Assembly (NCBI RefSeq): GCF_026341775.1
Contig: NZ_JAPEOB010000001.1
Location: 1,240,001 to 1,304,000 of the forward strand
Reading direction: 5' to 3'
DNA: 64,000 nt
Source of the DNA: Streptomyces sp. NBC_00654
GTDB taxonomy: Bacteria > Actinomycetota > Actinomycetes > Streptomycetales > Streptomycetaceae
The position numbers and the translations under genes are program-made. Of the stretch, positions 1-8,967 are shown piece by piece. The stretch's first letter is position 1. Every line of letters begins with the position of its first letter. Under the pieces are notes generated by a model. The model did not search any database. It was given only the letters and a program-made list of their open reading frames with translations, and had not been told where the DNA came from.

Positions 1-755
1 AGGCGCTCCGGCTGTCCGTACCGCGCTTCCTCCCGGTAGCGGAGGCGGCGTACGACCCGGCCGGACTCCCCTGGTACGCGGCGCCCTACACACCCGTCCT
101 GCCCCTCCCCGCCGCGCTGGCGGCCCACGGGGGACCGCTGCCGGAACGATTCGTCCGTGCCCTCGGGGCGGCCCTGGCGGACGCCCTCGCGGTGGCCCAC
201 GCCCAGGGGGTGACCCATGCCGGGGTGTCCCCGTCGGCCGTCCTGCTCACGGCGGACGGGCCGTGGCTGGCCGGATTCGGCGCGGTGCGCGCGGCGGGGC
301 CCGACGGCACGGCGCGCGTGGGCCCGGCCGCTTCGGAGCCCGGCGGCCTCGCCCCGGAGCAGCTCACGGGCGGCCGCCCGCGCCCCCTCGGTGATGTGTA
401 CGGGCTGGGAGCGGTGCTCTCGTACGCGAGCACCGGTCATGTGGTGCCCGAGAGCGCGGAACTGCCCGCCGCCCTGCGCCCGTTGATCACCGCCTGTCTG
501 GCCCGCGACCCGGCCGCCCGCCCGGACGCGGCACGCCTCGCCGCCGGACTGGGAGCGGGGGCCGCGGGCTTCCCGGGGCCGGGGACAGGCGCGGGTACCG
601 GGCCGGGGCCGGGGGCGCCCGAGGCCACCGTGCTCGACGCCGCCTTCCCCGTACCGCTGCCCGCGCGGGTCGTCGCCGAGCTCGTCCGGCAGTCCGCCGC
701 GGCCCTCGCGGCCGGGCTTCCCCTGTCCACCACCGTTCCTACCGCCCGGGGCTGA
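1..755 (+). CDS. Kinase-fold protein lacking catalytic residues (pseudokinase), 5' end outside window
   Basis: The reading frame is open from base 3 and stops at 753-755, so the N-terminal lobe is cut off by the window. The visible part has the layout of a bacterial Ser/Thr kinase: an alpha-E region, a catalytic-loop position reading THAGVSPSAVLL (His codon at 216), and a C-lobe with the usual GDVYGLGAVLSYAS motif. In active relatives the loop reads HRDLKPSN; here the aspartate is Gly (codon 222). The metal-binding DFG reads GFG (codon 273). Two essential residues are therefore missing and phosphotransfer is unlikely; a scaffold or regulatory role is inferred. The protein ends soon after the kinase domain, without a transmembrane or sensor domain. 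The next kinase begins 6 bp after the stop, so the two are probably co-transcribed and translationally coupled. Confidence 0.8.
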   Translation, partial: ALRLSVPRFLPVAEAAYDPAGLPWYAAPYTPVLPLPAALAAHGGPLPERFVRALGAALADALAVAHAQGVTHAGVSPSAVLLTADGPWLAGFGAVRAAGPDGTARVGPAASEPGGLAPEQLTGGRPRPLGDVYGLGAVLSYASTGHVVPESAELPAALRPLITACLARDPAARPDAARLAAGLGAGAAGFPGPGTGAGTGPGPGAPEATVLDAAFPVPLPARVVAELVRQSAAALAAGLPLSTTVPTARG

Positions 756-761
756 CGGCCG

Positions 762-2999
762 ATGTTCTCTCCGCTCACCCACGACGACCCGCACTCCCTC
801 GGCGGCCACCGCCCCCTCGCCCGGCTCGGCGGCGGCGGCATGGGCACCGTCTATCTGGCCCGCTCCGGCGGCGGGCGCACCGTGGCCCTGAAGACGATGC
901 ACGCCCGCATCGCGTCCGACCCCGCCTTCCGTACCCGCTTCCGGCTGGAGACCGAGGCCGCCCGCGTCATCGGACCCGTCCACGGCGCCAGGGTCTTCGA
1001 GGCCGACCCCGCCGCCGAAACCCCCTGGCTGGCAACGGAGTACGTCCTCGGCCCACCGCTCGACGAGGCGGTGCGGCTCGCCGGGCCCCTGCCCGAAGCG
1101 GCGGTACGGGCCCTGGGCGCCCTGCTGTGCGCGGCCCTGACCCAGCTGCACCTGTCGGGCGTCGTCCACCGTGACCTCAAGCCGTCCAACATCATGCTCA
1201 CGGCGGACGGCCCCAAGGTGATCGACTTCGGCATCGCCCGCGCCCTCGGGGACGAGCGGCTGACCCGTACCGGAGCGGCCGCCGGTACGCCCGCGTACAT
1301 GTCCCCGGAACAGGCCACCGGCCAGGAACACACCTCGGCCGGTGATGTGTTCGCCCTCGCGGGGGTGCTCACCTGGGCCGCGAGCGGACGCGGTCCCTTC
1401 GGCTCCGGTCTGCCCGCGGACCTGCTCTACCGGGTCCGTTACACCACCCCCGACCTCACCGGCGTGCCCGCGGCCCTGGTTCCCGTGCTGGCCCGCTGCC
1501 TGAGCAAGGACCCGGCCGGCCGGCCCGCCACCACGGCGCTCGCGGCCGAACTCGCCCCGCCCGCAGGTCACTTCGCCGACCAGCTGCCCGAGGCCCTGCT
1601 CATGGAGATGGCCCGTCGCGCGGCGGCGGTCTGGGCCGTCACCCCCCACCGCCTGCCACCGCCCGCCGGACACGAGCACGAGCACGGCCCCGGTCCCGGG
1701 CACGAGCACGGCCGCGGTCCCGCGCTCGCCGGGACGGCCGCGGACGGGGCGAAGTCCGGCATGTCCCGCCGCCGGGTGCTCGCCCTGGGAGGTGCCGGAC
1801 TGCTCGGCGCGGCCGGGGTGGCGGCGGGGGCCCGGTATCTGACGGGGGCCGACGACGACGGCCCGGAGAAGGGCGCCGCCGGCCGGACCCCCTCCAAGGG
1901 CCCCGCCTGGGACCAGCTCTGGCAGGTGCGGGCCGACTACGGGATCAGCCCCCGCGTACCACCGGCTCCGCTCCTCCTGGAAAAGCTCGTCGTGGTCGCC
2001 GACAGTGCCAGCACGCTCCAGGCGCTGGACCCGAAGACCGGCAAGGCCCAGTGGACGGACCTCGACACGTACCGCTTCCACCAGGTCACCAGCGACGGCG
2101 AACAGATCTACGCCATCGAGTTCCCCTTCGAGGAGACCGACCCGCTGACCATCGGCACGGTGGGGCTCGGCGACGGGAAGCTCACCACACCCTTCGCCCG
2201 GCTTCCCGGCCTGCGGGGACGGTTCTTCGAGAACCAGCTGCTCTGTGTCGCGGACGGCACCCTGTACGTGGTCGGGGGCCGGGGACCCTATTCGACGGAC
2301 GGATTCCTCAAGGCCCAGACCTGGTCGCTGCTGGCGCTCGACAGCCGTACGGGAGCGACCCGCTGGTCCCGGCCGCTGCCCGCGCGGCCGGACGGGTCCG
2401 AACCGCTGCACTTCCTGACGGCACAGGCCCGGGGCCGGTATCTCGTCCTCGTCCAGCAGTCCGCGAAGGGCGGGATCAGCCTGGTCGTCCGCGACACCCG
2501 TACCGGGCGGCAGCTCTGGAACCGGCCGCTCGACGGGGACCGGCCCGCCTTCGCCCGGGCCCGCTTCGCGGTCGACGACCAGCATGTCTACACGGGATCC
2601 GGCGGACTCCTCGCACTCCGGCTGGCCGACGGCGCCCAGGCGTGGCGGTACGCGAGCGGGCGTGCCGGGGCCGCCTACAGCCCGCCGGCCGTCGAGGGCG
2701 GTGTGGTGTACGCGGTGGAGCAGGACCGGGGCGTCGTCGCGGTCGGGGCCGGTGACGGGAAGCCGCGCTGGACGGAGAAGGGCCGCGCCGACACCGGGAC
2801 CGTCCTGGACGTGCCCCCCGCCGTGAGCGGCGGCCGGGTCTACAGCGCGTCCGCGTCGGGGCTGACCGTCACGGACGCGCGTACCGGCGTCTCGGCCCGC
2901 CCCTACAAGGCCGCGGTCGGCCGGTACTTCCCGCACGAGGGCTCGGGCACGCTCGTCGCGCTCGGCGACGCGTACGCGGCCGCGTACCCCCTGGGCTGA
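762..2999 (+). CDS. Membrane Ser/Thr protein kinase with PQQ-like beta-propeller domain
   Basis: A 745-residue receptor-type kinase. Residues 15-265 are the kinase domain: glycine loop GGGGMGTV (23-30), ATP-binding Lys44, HRDLKPSN with catalytic Asp138, and DFG at 155-157. A His-rich stretch near residue 300 (HEHEHGPGPGHEHG) precedes SRRRVLALGG and a hydrophobic segment near 335-355. This looks like a twin-arginine signal anchor placed inside the protein. The remaining 370 residues contain repeated aromatic/glycine strands (for example DPKTGKAQW, DSRTGATRW) typical of PQQ-type beta-propellers and would lie outside the membrane. The ligand is unknown. ATG at 762 was chosen because it directly precedes the start of kinase homology and sits 6 bp after the upstream stop. 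Confidence 0.9.
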   Translation: MFSPLTHDDPHSLGGHRPLARLGGGGMGTVYLARSGGGRTVALKTMHARIASDPAFRTRFRLETEAARVIGPVHGARVFEADPAAETPWLATEYVLGPPLDEAVRLAGPLPEAAVRALGALLCAALTQLHLSGVVHRDLKPSNIMLTADGPKVIDFGIARALGDERLTRTGAAAGTPAYMSPEQATGQEHTSAGDVFALAGVLTWAASGRGPFGSGLPADLLYRVRYTTPDLTGVPAALVPVLARCLSKDPAGRPATTALAAELAPPAGHFADQLPEALLMEMARRAAAVWAVTPHRLPPPAGHEHEHGPGPGHEHGRGPALAGTAADGAKSGMSRRRVLALGGAGLLGAAGVAAGARYLTGADDDGPEKGAAGRTPSKGPAWDQLWQVRADYGISPRVPPAPLLLEKLVVVADSASTLQALDPKTGKAQWTDLDTYRFHQVTSDGEQIYAIEFPFEETDPLTIGTVGLGDGKLTTPFARLPGLRGRFFENQLLCVADGTLYVVGGRGPYSTDGFLKAQTWSLLALDSRTGATRWSRPLPARPDGSEPLHFLTAQARGRYLVLVQQSAKGGISLVVRDTRTGRQLWNRPLDGDRPAFARARFAVDDQHVYTGSGGLLALRLADGAQAWRYASGRAGAAYSPPAVEGGVVYAVEQDRGVVAVGAGDGKPRWTEKGRADTGTVLDVPPAVSGGRVYSASASGLTVTDARTGVSARPYKAAVGRYFPHEGSGTLVALGDAYAAAYPLG

Positions 3000-3121
3000 A
3001 CGCACCGGCCCTCTCGCGCCTCCGGGCGCGGAGCGGCCCCGTACCGCCGTGCCCCGTACCGCTGTACCCCGCACCGCGTCACCCCCTCCGTCACCGCACT
3101 CACGGAAAGCACCGCTGAAAC

Positions 3122-5227
3122 ATGAAGCCCCTGGAAACCGGCGACCCGATCCGACTCGGCCCGTACCACCTGCGCGGCGTGCTGGGGGAGGGCGGCATGG
3201 GCAAGGTGTACGTGGGACAGGACGGGCAGGGGCGTGCCGCCGCCGTGAAGGTCCTGCACTCCCACCTGGCGCACGACCGGAATCTGGCGCAGCGCTTCGT
3301 CCGCGAGGCCCGGATGGCGCAGGCCGTCACCGGTGAGGGAGTGGCCCGGGTGCTGGACACCCGGACCGAGGGCGGGCGCCCCTGGATCGCCACCGAGTTC
3401 CTCATCGGCCCGGACCTGGACGAGGCGGTCCGCGCGTACGGTCCGCTCGACGAGTCCGGGGTCCGGGTCCTGGCGGTGGCGCTGGCCCGCGCGCTCCAGG
3501 ACATCCATGCCGCCGGTCTCGTCCACCGCGACCTGAAACCCGCCAACATCGTCCTCACCTCGGCGGGCCCCCGGATCATCGACTTCGGCATCGCCCGCCC
3601 CGAGCACGGGTTCACCCTGACGGTGACCGGCCAGGTCCCGGTCACACCGGGATACGGCGCCCCCGAGCAGGCGCTCGGCCGGCGCGTGGGTCCGGCGGCG
3701 GACGTCTTCTCGCTCGGCGCCGTGCTCGTGTACGCGGCGAGCGGGCAGCGCGCGTACGAGGGGGCGCACGTCGCGGCGGTGCAGTACGAGGTGGTCCACG
3801 GGGAACCGCGGCTGGACCGGGTCCCTCCCGTGCTGCGGCCCCTGATCGCGCCGTGTCTGGCCAAGGACCCCGCGCACCGGCCCGTGCCGGAGCAGCTGGC
3901 CGGGGCCTTCGACCCGCCGCGCGGCGCCGACCGCGTCTGGCGGCAGGGCCCGCTCGCACAGGACGTCTCGGCGCGCGAGCGCAGCCTCCATGAGCTGACC
4001 ACCACCGTGCCGGGCCGGGGCGCCGCCGCCACCGTCACCGGGGGGCCGGTGACGCGCCGCCGTCTGCTGACCGCGCTGGCGGTCGGCGGGGCGGTGGCGG
4101 CGGCCGGTGGCGGCGCGGTGTGGTGGAGCGGACGGGAGAGCGACGGGGACCCGTTCGCCATACCGCCCGCCGTGCCGACGCCGAAGCTGCGCGCCCTGTC
4201 CACGGTGCGGGGCGACTATGTGAACGGGGAGACCCCGAAGCCGCTGTGGACCGTCGCCACGGCGGTCGACGCGAAGACCCCGGCGCCCCTTCCGGTACGC
4301 GATGTGATCGTCGCCGGGGCGAAGGGCGGCGGTCTCGTGGCGCGGAGCGTCGTCGACGGTTCGGAGAAGTGGAAGGCGCCCGGCGTCACGGCGGGCAGCC
4401 GCTATGTGTCGCTCTCCGGAAGGCTGGTGGCCGCGGCCGACCGGAAGGGCGTGCTCCGTACGTTCGTCGCCTCGACGGGTGAACCGAAGTGGACGGCGGA
4501 CGCGGAGGTCTCCTCCGTCCTGGCCGCCGACGACGACGCGGTGTACGTGGTCACCGGGGACGGCCGGGTGCGTGCCGTCGGCCGGTCCGACGCGAAGGTG
4601 CGCTGGACCGCCGAGGCCGGGATCTCCCTCACCGCCGGGTCCGGGGCGCGCGGTGCCACCGCGCCGGGCCGTCTGATCGTCGTCGGGGGCGGCGGCGTGG
4701 CGGCGTTCGCCACCGGCGACGGGCGCCGGGAGTGGGTCCGGCGCGGGCAGTCCACGGGCCGCCCCGGACTCGCCGTCTCGGGGGACACCGTCGTCGTGAG
4801 CGGCAACCGTCTGGCGGCGCTGGACGCCGGCGACGGCGAGGAGCGCTGGGCCGTGGACACCTTCGGGAAGGTGCGGGGGGTGCCGGTCTCCTCGGGCCCG
4901 CCGACCCTTCACGGCACGCATGTGTACGCGGCCGTCACCGGATTCCCCCGGCGGCTGGGAATCGCCGACGGAAAGCCCACCGACTGGACCTACGAGGGGC
5001 TGGTCCAGTGCGATCCGCCCAGCCCGCTCCTCGTCCAGGGCCACGGCTTCTGGTCGGTGGCCGTCAACGCGAAGGCCGGCGGCATCAACGTGCTGGATCT
5101 GGATCTTGAGCGGGAGCCATGGGTGTTCCGCCTGATCAGGAACGTCGACCGCTACTGGATCACGGCCGACGGCGGACGGGTCTTCCTGCTCGACGGGGCG
5201 TCGCTCACCGCGCTGCCGGTCTTCTGA
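3122..5227 (+). CDS. Membrane Ser/Thr protein kinase with PQQ-like beta-propeller domain (second copy)
   Basis: A 701-residue relative of the upstream kinase, in the same orientation 122 bp downstream, so a tandem duplication is likely. The kinase domain is intact: GEGGMGKV at 22-29, Lys43, HRDLKPAN with Asp137, and DFG at 154-156. After a linker, TRRRLLTALAVGG and a hydrophobic stretch (about residues 305-335) resemble a twin-arginine signal anchor. The C-terminal half carries beta-propeller strands such as DGSEKW, TGEPKW and DGEERW, which fit a PQQ-like repeat sensor on the outer face. An AAAG/GGAAAG purine block precedes the ATG. The substrate and signal cannot be read from sequence. Confidence 0.9.
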   Translation: MKPLETGDPIRLGPYHLRGVLGEGGMGKVYVGQDGQGRAAAVKVLHSHLAHDRNLAQRFVREARMAQAVTGEGVARVLDTRTEGGRPWIATEFLIGPDLDEAVRAYGPLDESGVRVLAVALARALQDIHAAGLVHRDLKPANIVLTSAGPRIIDFGIARPEHGFTLTVTGQVPVTPGYGAPEQALGRRVGPAADVFSLGAVLVYAASGQRAYEGAHVAAVQYEVVHGEPRLDRVPPVLRPLIAPCLAKDPAHRPVPEQLAGAFDPPRGADRVWRQGPLAQDVSARERSLHELTTTVPGRGAAATVTGGPVTRRRLLTALAVGGAVAAAGGGAVWWSGRESDGDPFAIPPAVPTPKLRALSTVRGDYVNGETPKPLWTVATAVDAKTPAPLPVRDVIVAGAKGGGLVARSVVDGSEKWKAPGVTAGSRYVSLSGRLVAAADRKGVLRTFVASTGEPKWTADAEVSSVLAADDDAVYVVTGDGRVRAVGRSDAKVRWTAEAGISLTAGSGARGATAPGRLIVVGGGGVAAFATGDGRREWVRRGQSTGRPGLAVSGDTVVVSGNRLAALDAGDGEERWAVDTFGKVRGVPVSSGPPTLHGTHVYAAVTGFPRRLGIADGKPTDWTYEGLVQCDPPSPLLVQGHGFWSVAVNAKAGGINVLDLDLEREPWVFRLIRNVDRYWITADGGRVFLLDGASLTALPVF

Positions 5228-5302
5228 GCGCACCCTTTCCGACAAGCCGTCGGTAAATTGTTGCGCGGGGCGCGGTGGGCGTGGTCACATGGAGTGGAGA
5301 TC

Positions 5303-5322
5303 TGGTTAGGTCTACCTAACCA
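5303..5322. promoter_or_regulatory. Perfect 20-bp palindrome, candidate operator
   Basis: TGGTTAGGTCTACCTAACCA is a perfect palindrome: 9-bp arms with a 2-bp centre, 30 bp before the ATG at 5352. The TTAGG/CCTAA half-sites recall DtxR/IdeR/DmdR1 iron boxes. However, the spacing between TTAGG and CCTAA is 4 bp rather than the 9 bp of the classical 19-bp iron box. The regulator is therefore uncertain. Confidence 0.5.
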
Positions 5323-5351
5323 CGCCCTCCAGTGGAGCCCGGGAGGCATCC

Positions 5352-5552
5352 ATGCCGACGTCCGAGCATGAAGCGCGGCCGCAGCCGCAGCCGGCGCAGT
5401 CCCCGAAGCCGCGGACGACGCCGTCCGCCCTGTCGATGAAGGATCTGCTGGCCTCCTGCGCGGCGGCCACGGCGGTGTCGACACCGCCCGCGTGCGCGGA
5501 GGGCGAACCGGACGGCGGAGCGGTGACCGGGGTGCGGCGCGACGCGGCGTAG
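5352..5552 (+). CDS. Small hypothetical protein, 66 residues
   Basis: No family is recognised. The protein has a Pro/Gln-rich N terminus, a short central segment SMKDLLASCAAATAVSTPP with a single Cys-containing helix-like stretch, and an acidic tail. It has no convincing signal peptide or membrane segment. The start is supported by a strong GGGAGG ribosome site at about 5340. Its position just after the 5303-5322 palindrome suggests regulated expression. It is short and could be spurious, but the ribosome site, palindrome and codon bias argue for a real gene. From 5553 to 5673 there is no gene. Confidence 0.55.
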   Translation: MPTSEHEARPQPQPAQSPKPRTTPSALSMKDLLASCAAATAVSTPPACAEGEPDGGAVTGVRRDAA

Positions 5553-5643
5553 GGCCTCGCCCGGATCATCCCGGCAGGGCGGCCCGGAGGCCGGTGGGGG
5601 CGGAGGCCCAGGTGCCCGGCCCTCTGTCACGGGGCGACGGCGC

Positions 5644-5687
5644 CCGGTGCGCCACGGGACGACGGCCGGTGCGCTACGGGACGACGA
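5644..5687. repeat. Two 22-bp tandem repeats
   Basis: Two copies of CCGGTGCGCYACGGGACGAC plus two bases lie end to end with two mismatches. They span the stop codon of the minus-strand gene ending at 5674. They are probably replication slippage products with no evident function. Confidence 0.6.
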
Positions 5688-6246
5688 CGACCTTGACGCC
5701 GACGGTCGCGAACGTCCACACCGCCTCGCCGTCCGCCCGCGTCATCCGCACGCCGCCGGTCTTCGAGGTCGGGTCCGGGCTCTCCATGGAGCCGTCCTGC
5801 GCCGCGCTGAAACCCACGACCACATCGCCGACGTTCACGAACCGCACCACGTGCTCGATCAGCACGCCGTCCGAGCCCTGGACGCTGCCGGAGCGCGAGG
5901 TCACCCCGTACGTCCCGGGCAGCGGGCTGACGGTGCTCGGCATCACGGCGAACGTCCGCTCCGCCTTCTCCTTCGCGTTCACCAGCCACACCCGGCGGTC
6001 CTTGAGCGCGTAGACGACGCGCGCCCCGGTGCCGGAATCGGCCGGGACGGCGAGCGGGCGCACCGGCTTCCCGGGCTTCGTGGAGGGGTGGGGCGAGGCG
6101 GAGGCCGAGGCCGAGGCGGACGCCTTCGGGGTGACGGAGGCCACCGACTCCGGCGCGTTCGCCGATGCCTGGTAGGCGAGGAAGCTGACCACGGCAACGG
6201 CCGCCGCAGTGAGCCCGGCCACGATTCCCGAGCTTCCTCTTGCCAC
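5674..6246 (-). CDS. Membrane-anchored secreted protein of unknown function
   Basis: 190 residues. A GTG start is chosen because GGGGAG lies 6 bp before it and the hydrophobic signal anchor (IVAGLTAAAVAVVSFLAY, residues 7-24) then sits at the N terminus. A low-complexity linker rich in Ala/Ser/Pro (about 35-60) is followed by a compact extracellular domain of about 110 residues. Strands there such as VVYALKDRRVWLVNAKEKAERTF suggest a beta fold resembling the catalytic-domain flanks of wall-associated proteins, but the Cys/His motif of L,D-transpeptidases is not visible. The gene is divergent from tsaB with 153 bp between them. Function is not assigned. Confidence 0.75.
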   Translation of the reverse strand: MARGSSGIVAGLTAAAVAVVSFLAYQASANAPESVASVTPKASASASASASPHPSTKPGKPVRPLAVPADSGTGARVVYALKDRRVWLVNAKEKAERTFAVMPSTVSPLPGTYGVTSRSGSVQGSDGVLIEHVVRFVNVGDVVVGFSAAQDGSMESPDPTSKTGGVRMTRADGEAVWTFATVGVKVVVVP

Positions 6247-6399
6247 CGTGAGCTCCCCTTTCGCACGCCACCCAGGGCATGTCATACAAGCGTTTACGTC
6301 GTATACGCGTATCCACGGTGACGGTAGCAGCCGGGGCGGGGCTGATCGGTACGACGGACGGGCGCCGTGCCTTTGTCGGCGGAGCCGTAGGCTGTTTGC

Positions 6400-7062
6400 G
6401 TGCTCTTGCTCGCTGTGGATACCGCCACCCCCGCCGTCACCGTCGCCCTTCACGACGGGAGATCCGTCATCGCGGAGTCCGGTCAGGTCGACGCCCGCAG
6501 GCACGGGGAACTGCTGCTGCCCGCCGTCGACCGGGTCCTCGCCGAGGCCGGGGTGAAACTCGACGCCGTGACCGGTCTGGTCGTCGGCGTGGGCCCCGGC
6601 CCGTACACCGGGCTCCGGGTCGGCCTGGTCACCGCCGCGACCTTCGGCTCCGCCCTCTCCGTACCGGTGTACGGGCTGTGCACGCTGGACGGCCTCGCGT
6701 ACGCCGCCGGGCTCGCCGGGCTGGAGGGCCCGTTCGCCGTGGCGACGGACGCCCGCCGCAAGGAGGTCTACTGGGCGCGGTACGAGGACTCCCGTACCCG
6801 TACCGGTGAACCCGCCGTCGACCGGCCGGCCGACATCGCCGGACAGCTGGCGGGTCTGCCCGTGGTCGGGGCGGGCGCGGTGCTGTATCCCGAGGCGTTC
6901 GGCGACGCCCGCGGACCCGAGCATGTCTCGGCCGGGGCGCTGGCCGCGCTCGCCGCCGAGCGGCTGGCCGCCGGGGCCGAGCTGCTGCCGCCGCAGCCGC
7001 TCTATCTGCGCAGGCCCGACGCGCAGGTGCCGAAGAACTACAAGGTGGTCACCCCCAAGTGA
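6400..7062 (+). CDS. tsaB: tRNA threonylcarbamoyladenosine biosynthesis protein TsaB
   Basis: 220 residues beginning MLLLAVDTATPAVTVALHDG, the ASKHA-fold start of TsaB. It also has the family segment GLVVGVGPGPYTGLRVG near residues 60-76. TsaB is the non-catalytic partner of TsaD in the complex that transfers threonylcarbamoyl to A37 of ANN-decoding tRNAs. A GTG start is used because it lies just before the first beta strand. The stop overlaps the GTG of rimI by four bases (GTGA), so the genes are coupled. The tsaE and tsaC partners are not in the window. Confidence 0.93.
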   Translation: MLLLAVDTATPAVTVALHDGRSVIAESGQVDARRHGELLLPAVDRVLAEAGVKLDAVTGLVVGVGPGPYTGLRVGLVTAATFGSALSVPVYGLCTLDGLAYAAGLAGLEGPFAVATDARRKEVYWARYEDSRTRTGEPAVDRPADIAGQLAGLPVVGAGAVLYPEAFGDARGPEHVSAGALAALAAERLAAGAELLPPQPLYLRRPDAQVPKNYKVVTPK

Positions 7063-7550
7063 GGACCACGGCCGCTGTGCTGCGCGAGATGCGCTGGTGG
7101 GACATCGAACCGGTGCTGGAGCTGGAGCACGAGCTGTTCCCGGACGACGCCTGGTCGCCCGGCATGTTCTGGTCCGAGCTGGCGCACTCCCGCGGTCCGG
7201 GGGCCACCCGCCGTTATGTCGTCGCCGAGGACCCGGCCACCGGGCGGATCGTCGGCTACGCGGGACTGGCCGCCCTCGGCGACCTCGCCGACGTCCAGAC
7301 GATCGGGGTGATCCGTGAGTACTGGGGCGGCGGTCTGGGCTCCGAACTCCTCACCGATCTGCTGAAACACGCCACGGCCTTCGAGTGCGCCACGGTGCTC
7401 CTCGAAGTCCGCGTCGACAACACCCGGGCGCAGAAGCTCTACGAACGCTTCGGATTCGAGCCGATCGGCTTCCGGCGCGGCTACTACCAGCCGGGCAACA
7501 TCGACGCGCTCGTCATGCGCCTCCACGTACAAGAAACTGAGACTGACTGA
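7059..7550 (+). CDS. rimI: Ribosomal-protein-alanine N-acetyltransferase RimI
   Basis: 163 residues with a complete GNAT fold: the acceptor side [19 protein letters not shown], an acetyl-CoA loop at [15 protein letters not shown] (motif A), and the C-terminal [21 protein letters not shown] motif. RimI acetylates the N terminus of ribosomal protein S18 in E. coli; in actinobacteria its substrates may be wider. The start GTG overlaps the tsaB stop, and the stop overlaps the tsaD ATG (TGATG). This gives the common tsaB-rimI-tsaD operon. Confidence 0.92.
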   Translation: MRTTAAVLREMRWWDIEPVLELEHELFPDDAWSPGMFWSELAHSRGPGATRRYVVAEDPATGRIVGYAGLAALGDLADVQTIGVIREYWGGGLGSELLTDLLKHATAFECATVLLEVRVDNTRAQKLYERFGFEPIGFRRGYYQPGNIDALVMRLHVQETETD

Positions 7551-8704
7551 TGGCTGACGAACCGCTCGTACTCGGCATCGAGACCTCCTGCGACGAGACC
7601 GGCGTGGGCATCGTGCGCGGGACGACGCTGCTCGCGGACGCCGTCGCGTCCAGCGTCGACACGCACGCCCGCTTCGGCGGGGTCGTCCCGGAGATCGCCT
7701 CCCGCGCCCATCTGGAGGCGATGGTCCCCACCATCGAGCGCGCCCTGAAGGAAGCCGGGATCAGCGCCCGTGACCTGGACGGCATCGCGGTCACGGCCGG
7801 TCCCGGGCTCGCCGGGGCGCTGCTCGTCGGCGTCTCGGCGGCGAAGGCGTACGCGTACGCCCTGAACAAGCCGCTCTACGGGGTCAACCACCTCGCCTCG
7901 CACATCTGCGTCGACCAGCTGGAACACGGCCCGCTGCCCGAGCCGACGATGGCGCTGCTGGTCAGCGGCGGGCACTCCTCGCTGCTGCTGGCCCCGGACA
8001 TCACGAACGACGTACGGCCGCTGGGCGCGACCATCGACGACGCGGCGGGGGAGGCCTTCGACAAGATCGCCCGGGTGCTGAACCTCGGCTTCCCCGGCGG
8101 CCCGGTCATCGACCGGCTGGCGAAGGAGGGCGACCCGAAGGCGATCGCGTTCCCGCGCGGGCTGAGCGGGTCGCGCGACCCGGCGTACGACTTCTCCTTC
8201 TCCGGCCTCAAGACCTCGGTCGCCCGCTGGATCGAGGCGAAGCGGGCGGCGGGCGAGGAGGTGCCGGTACGGGACGTGGCGGCGTCGTTCCAGGAGGCCG
8301 TGGTGGACGTGCTCACCCGCAAGGCCGTCCGGGCGTGCAAGGACGAGGGCGTCGACCACCTGATGATCGGTGGCGGGGTCGCGGCCAACTCGCGGCTGCG
8401 GGCGCTGGCCGAGGAGCGCTGCGAGCGGGCCGGTATCCGGCTGCGGGTGCCCCGGCCGGGGCTCTGCACGGACAACGGGGCGATGGTCGCGGCGCTGGGC
8501 GCGGAGATGGTGGCCCGCAACCGGCCCGTCTCGGACCTGGGGCTGTCGGCGGACTCCTCGCTTCCGGTGACCGAGACCCATGTGCCCGGCGAGCCCGGCC
8601 ACGGACACGGCGATGGCGATGGTCACAGCCACGGGCACGGACACGGCCACACGCACGATCACGACCATGTGCACGAGATCAGCAAGGACAACCTGTACTC
8701 ATGA
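7550..8704 (+). CDS. tsaD: tRNA N6-adenosine threonylcarbamoyltransferase TsaD with His-rich tail
   Basis: 384 residues. The Kae1/TsaD core begins [16 protein letters not shown] and has the iron-binding HxxxH motif in NHLASH (about residues 111-115), the nucleotide-binding [13 protein letters not shown] strand (LVSGGHSS), and the [11 protein letters not shown] segment. It catalyses the last step of t6A37 formation together with TsaB and TsaE. The C-terminal 50 residues are unusual: after the conserved end they form a His/Gly/Asp-rich tail (for example [16 protein letters not shown]) resembling metal-chaperone tails. The next ATG overlaps the stop by four bases. Confidence 0.95.
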   Translation: MADEPLVLGIETSCDETGVGIVRGTTLLADAVASSVDTHARFGGVVPEIASRAHLEAMVPTIERALKEAGISARDLDGIAVTAGPGLAGALLVGVSAAKAYAYALNKPLYGVNHLASHICVDQLEHGPLPEPTMALLVSGGHSSLLLAPDITNDVRPLGATIDDAAGEAFDKIARVLNLGFPGGPVIDRLAKEGDPKAIAFPRGLSGSRDPAYDFSFSGLKTSVARWIEAKRAAGEEVPVRDVAASFQEAVVDVLTRKAVRACKDEGVDHLMIGGGVAANSRLRALAEERCERAGIRLRVPRPGLCTDNGAMVAALGAEMVARNRPVSDLGLSADSSLPVTETHVPGEPGHGHGDGDGHSHGHGHGHTHDHDHVHEISKDNLYS

Positions 8705-8967
8705 GCGATTCGACCGTCGCGCTGATGTGGGAGGCCCGCGCCACCGAGGGGCGGGGCGCCGAGCTGCTGGAGTGGGCACGGGCCCGGACGGGCGAGCTGG
8801 CCCGCGAGCCGCTCCGCAGCGAACTGCTGCGCGCCCCCCAGGACCGGGTCCTGGTGATCACCTGGTGGGCGGGGGAGTACGGGGACGAGCTGCCCGAACT
8901 CCCCGAGCCGGACGCCGGCCTGATCACCCGGGCGGTGCACCGCTGGCGCTTCGAGTCCCTCGGCTGA
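8701..8967 (+). CDS. Small ABM-like hypothetical protein
   Basis: 88 residues starting at the ATG that overlaps the tsaD stop (ATGA), so it is translationally coupled to tsaD. The pattern ([21 protein letters not shown], then VLVITWW, then HRWRFESL) resembles the short dimeric alpha+beta barrel of antibiotic-biosynthesis-monooxygenase-like proteins. No active-site residue can be named. It ends inside the convergent TetR gene (44-bp overlap). Confidence 0.75.
   Translation: MSDSTVALMWEARATEGRGAELLEWARARTGELAREPLRSELLRAPQDRVLVITWWAGEYGDELPELPEPDAGLITRAVHRWRFESLG

Noticed and set aside
2903..5245. 780-residue minus-strand ORF opposite the second PQQ kinase
   Set aside because: Its composition (Arg, Gly, Asp, His shadows) mirrors the kinase on the other strand; no motifs or start signals.
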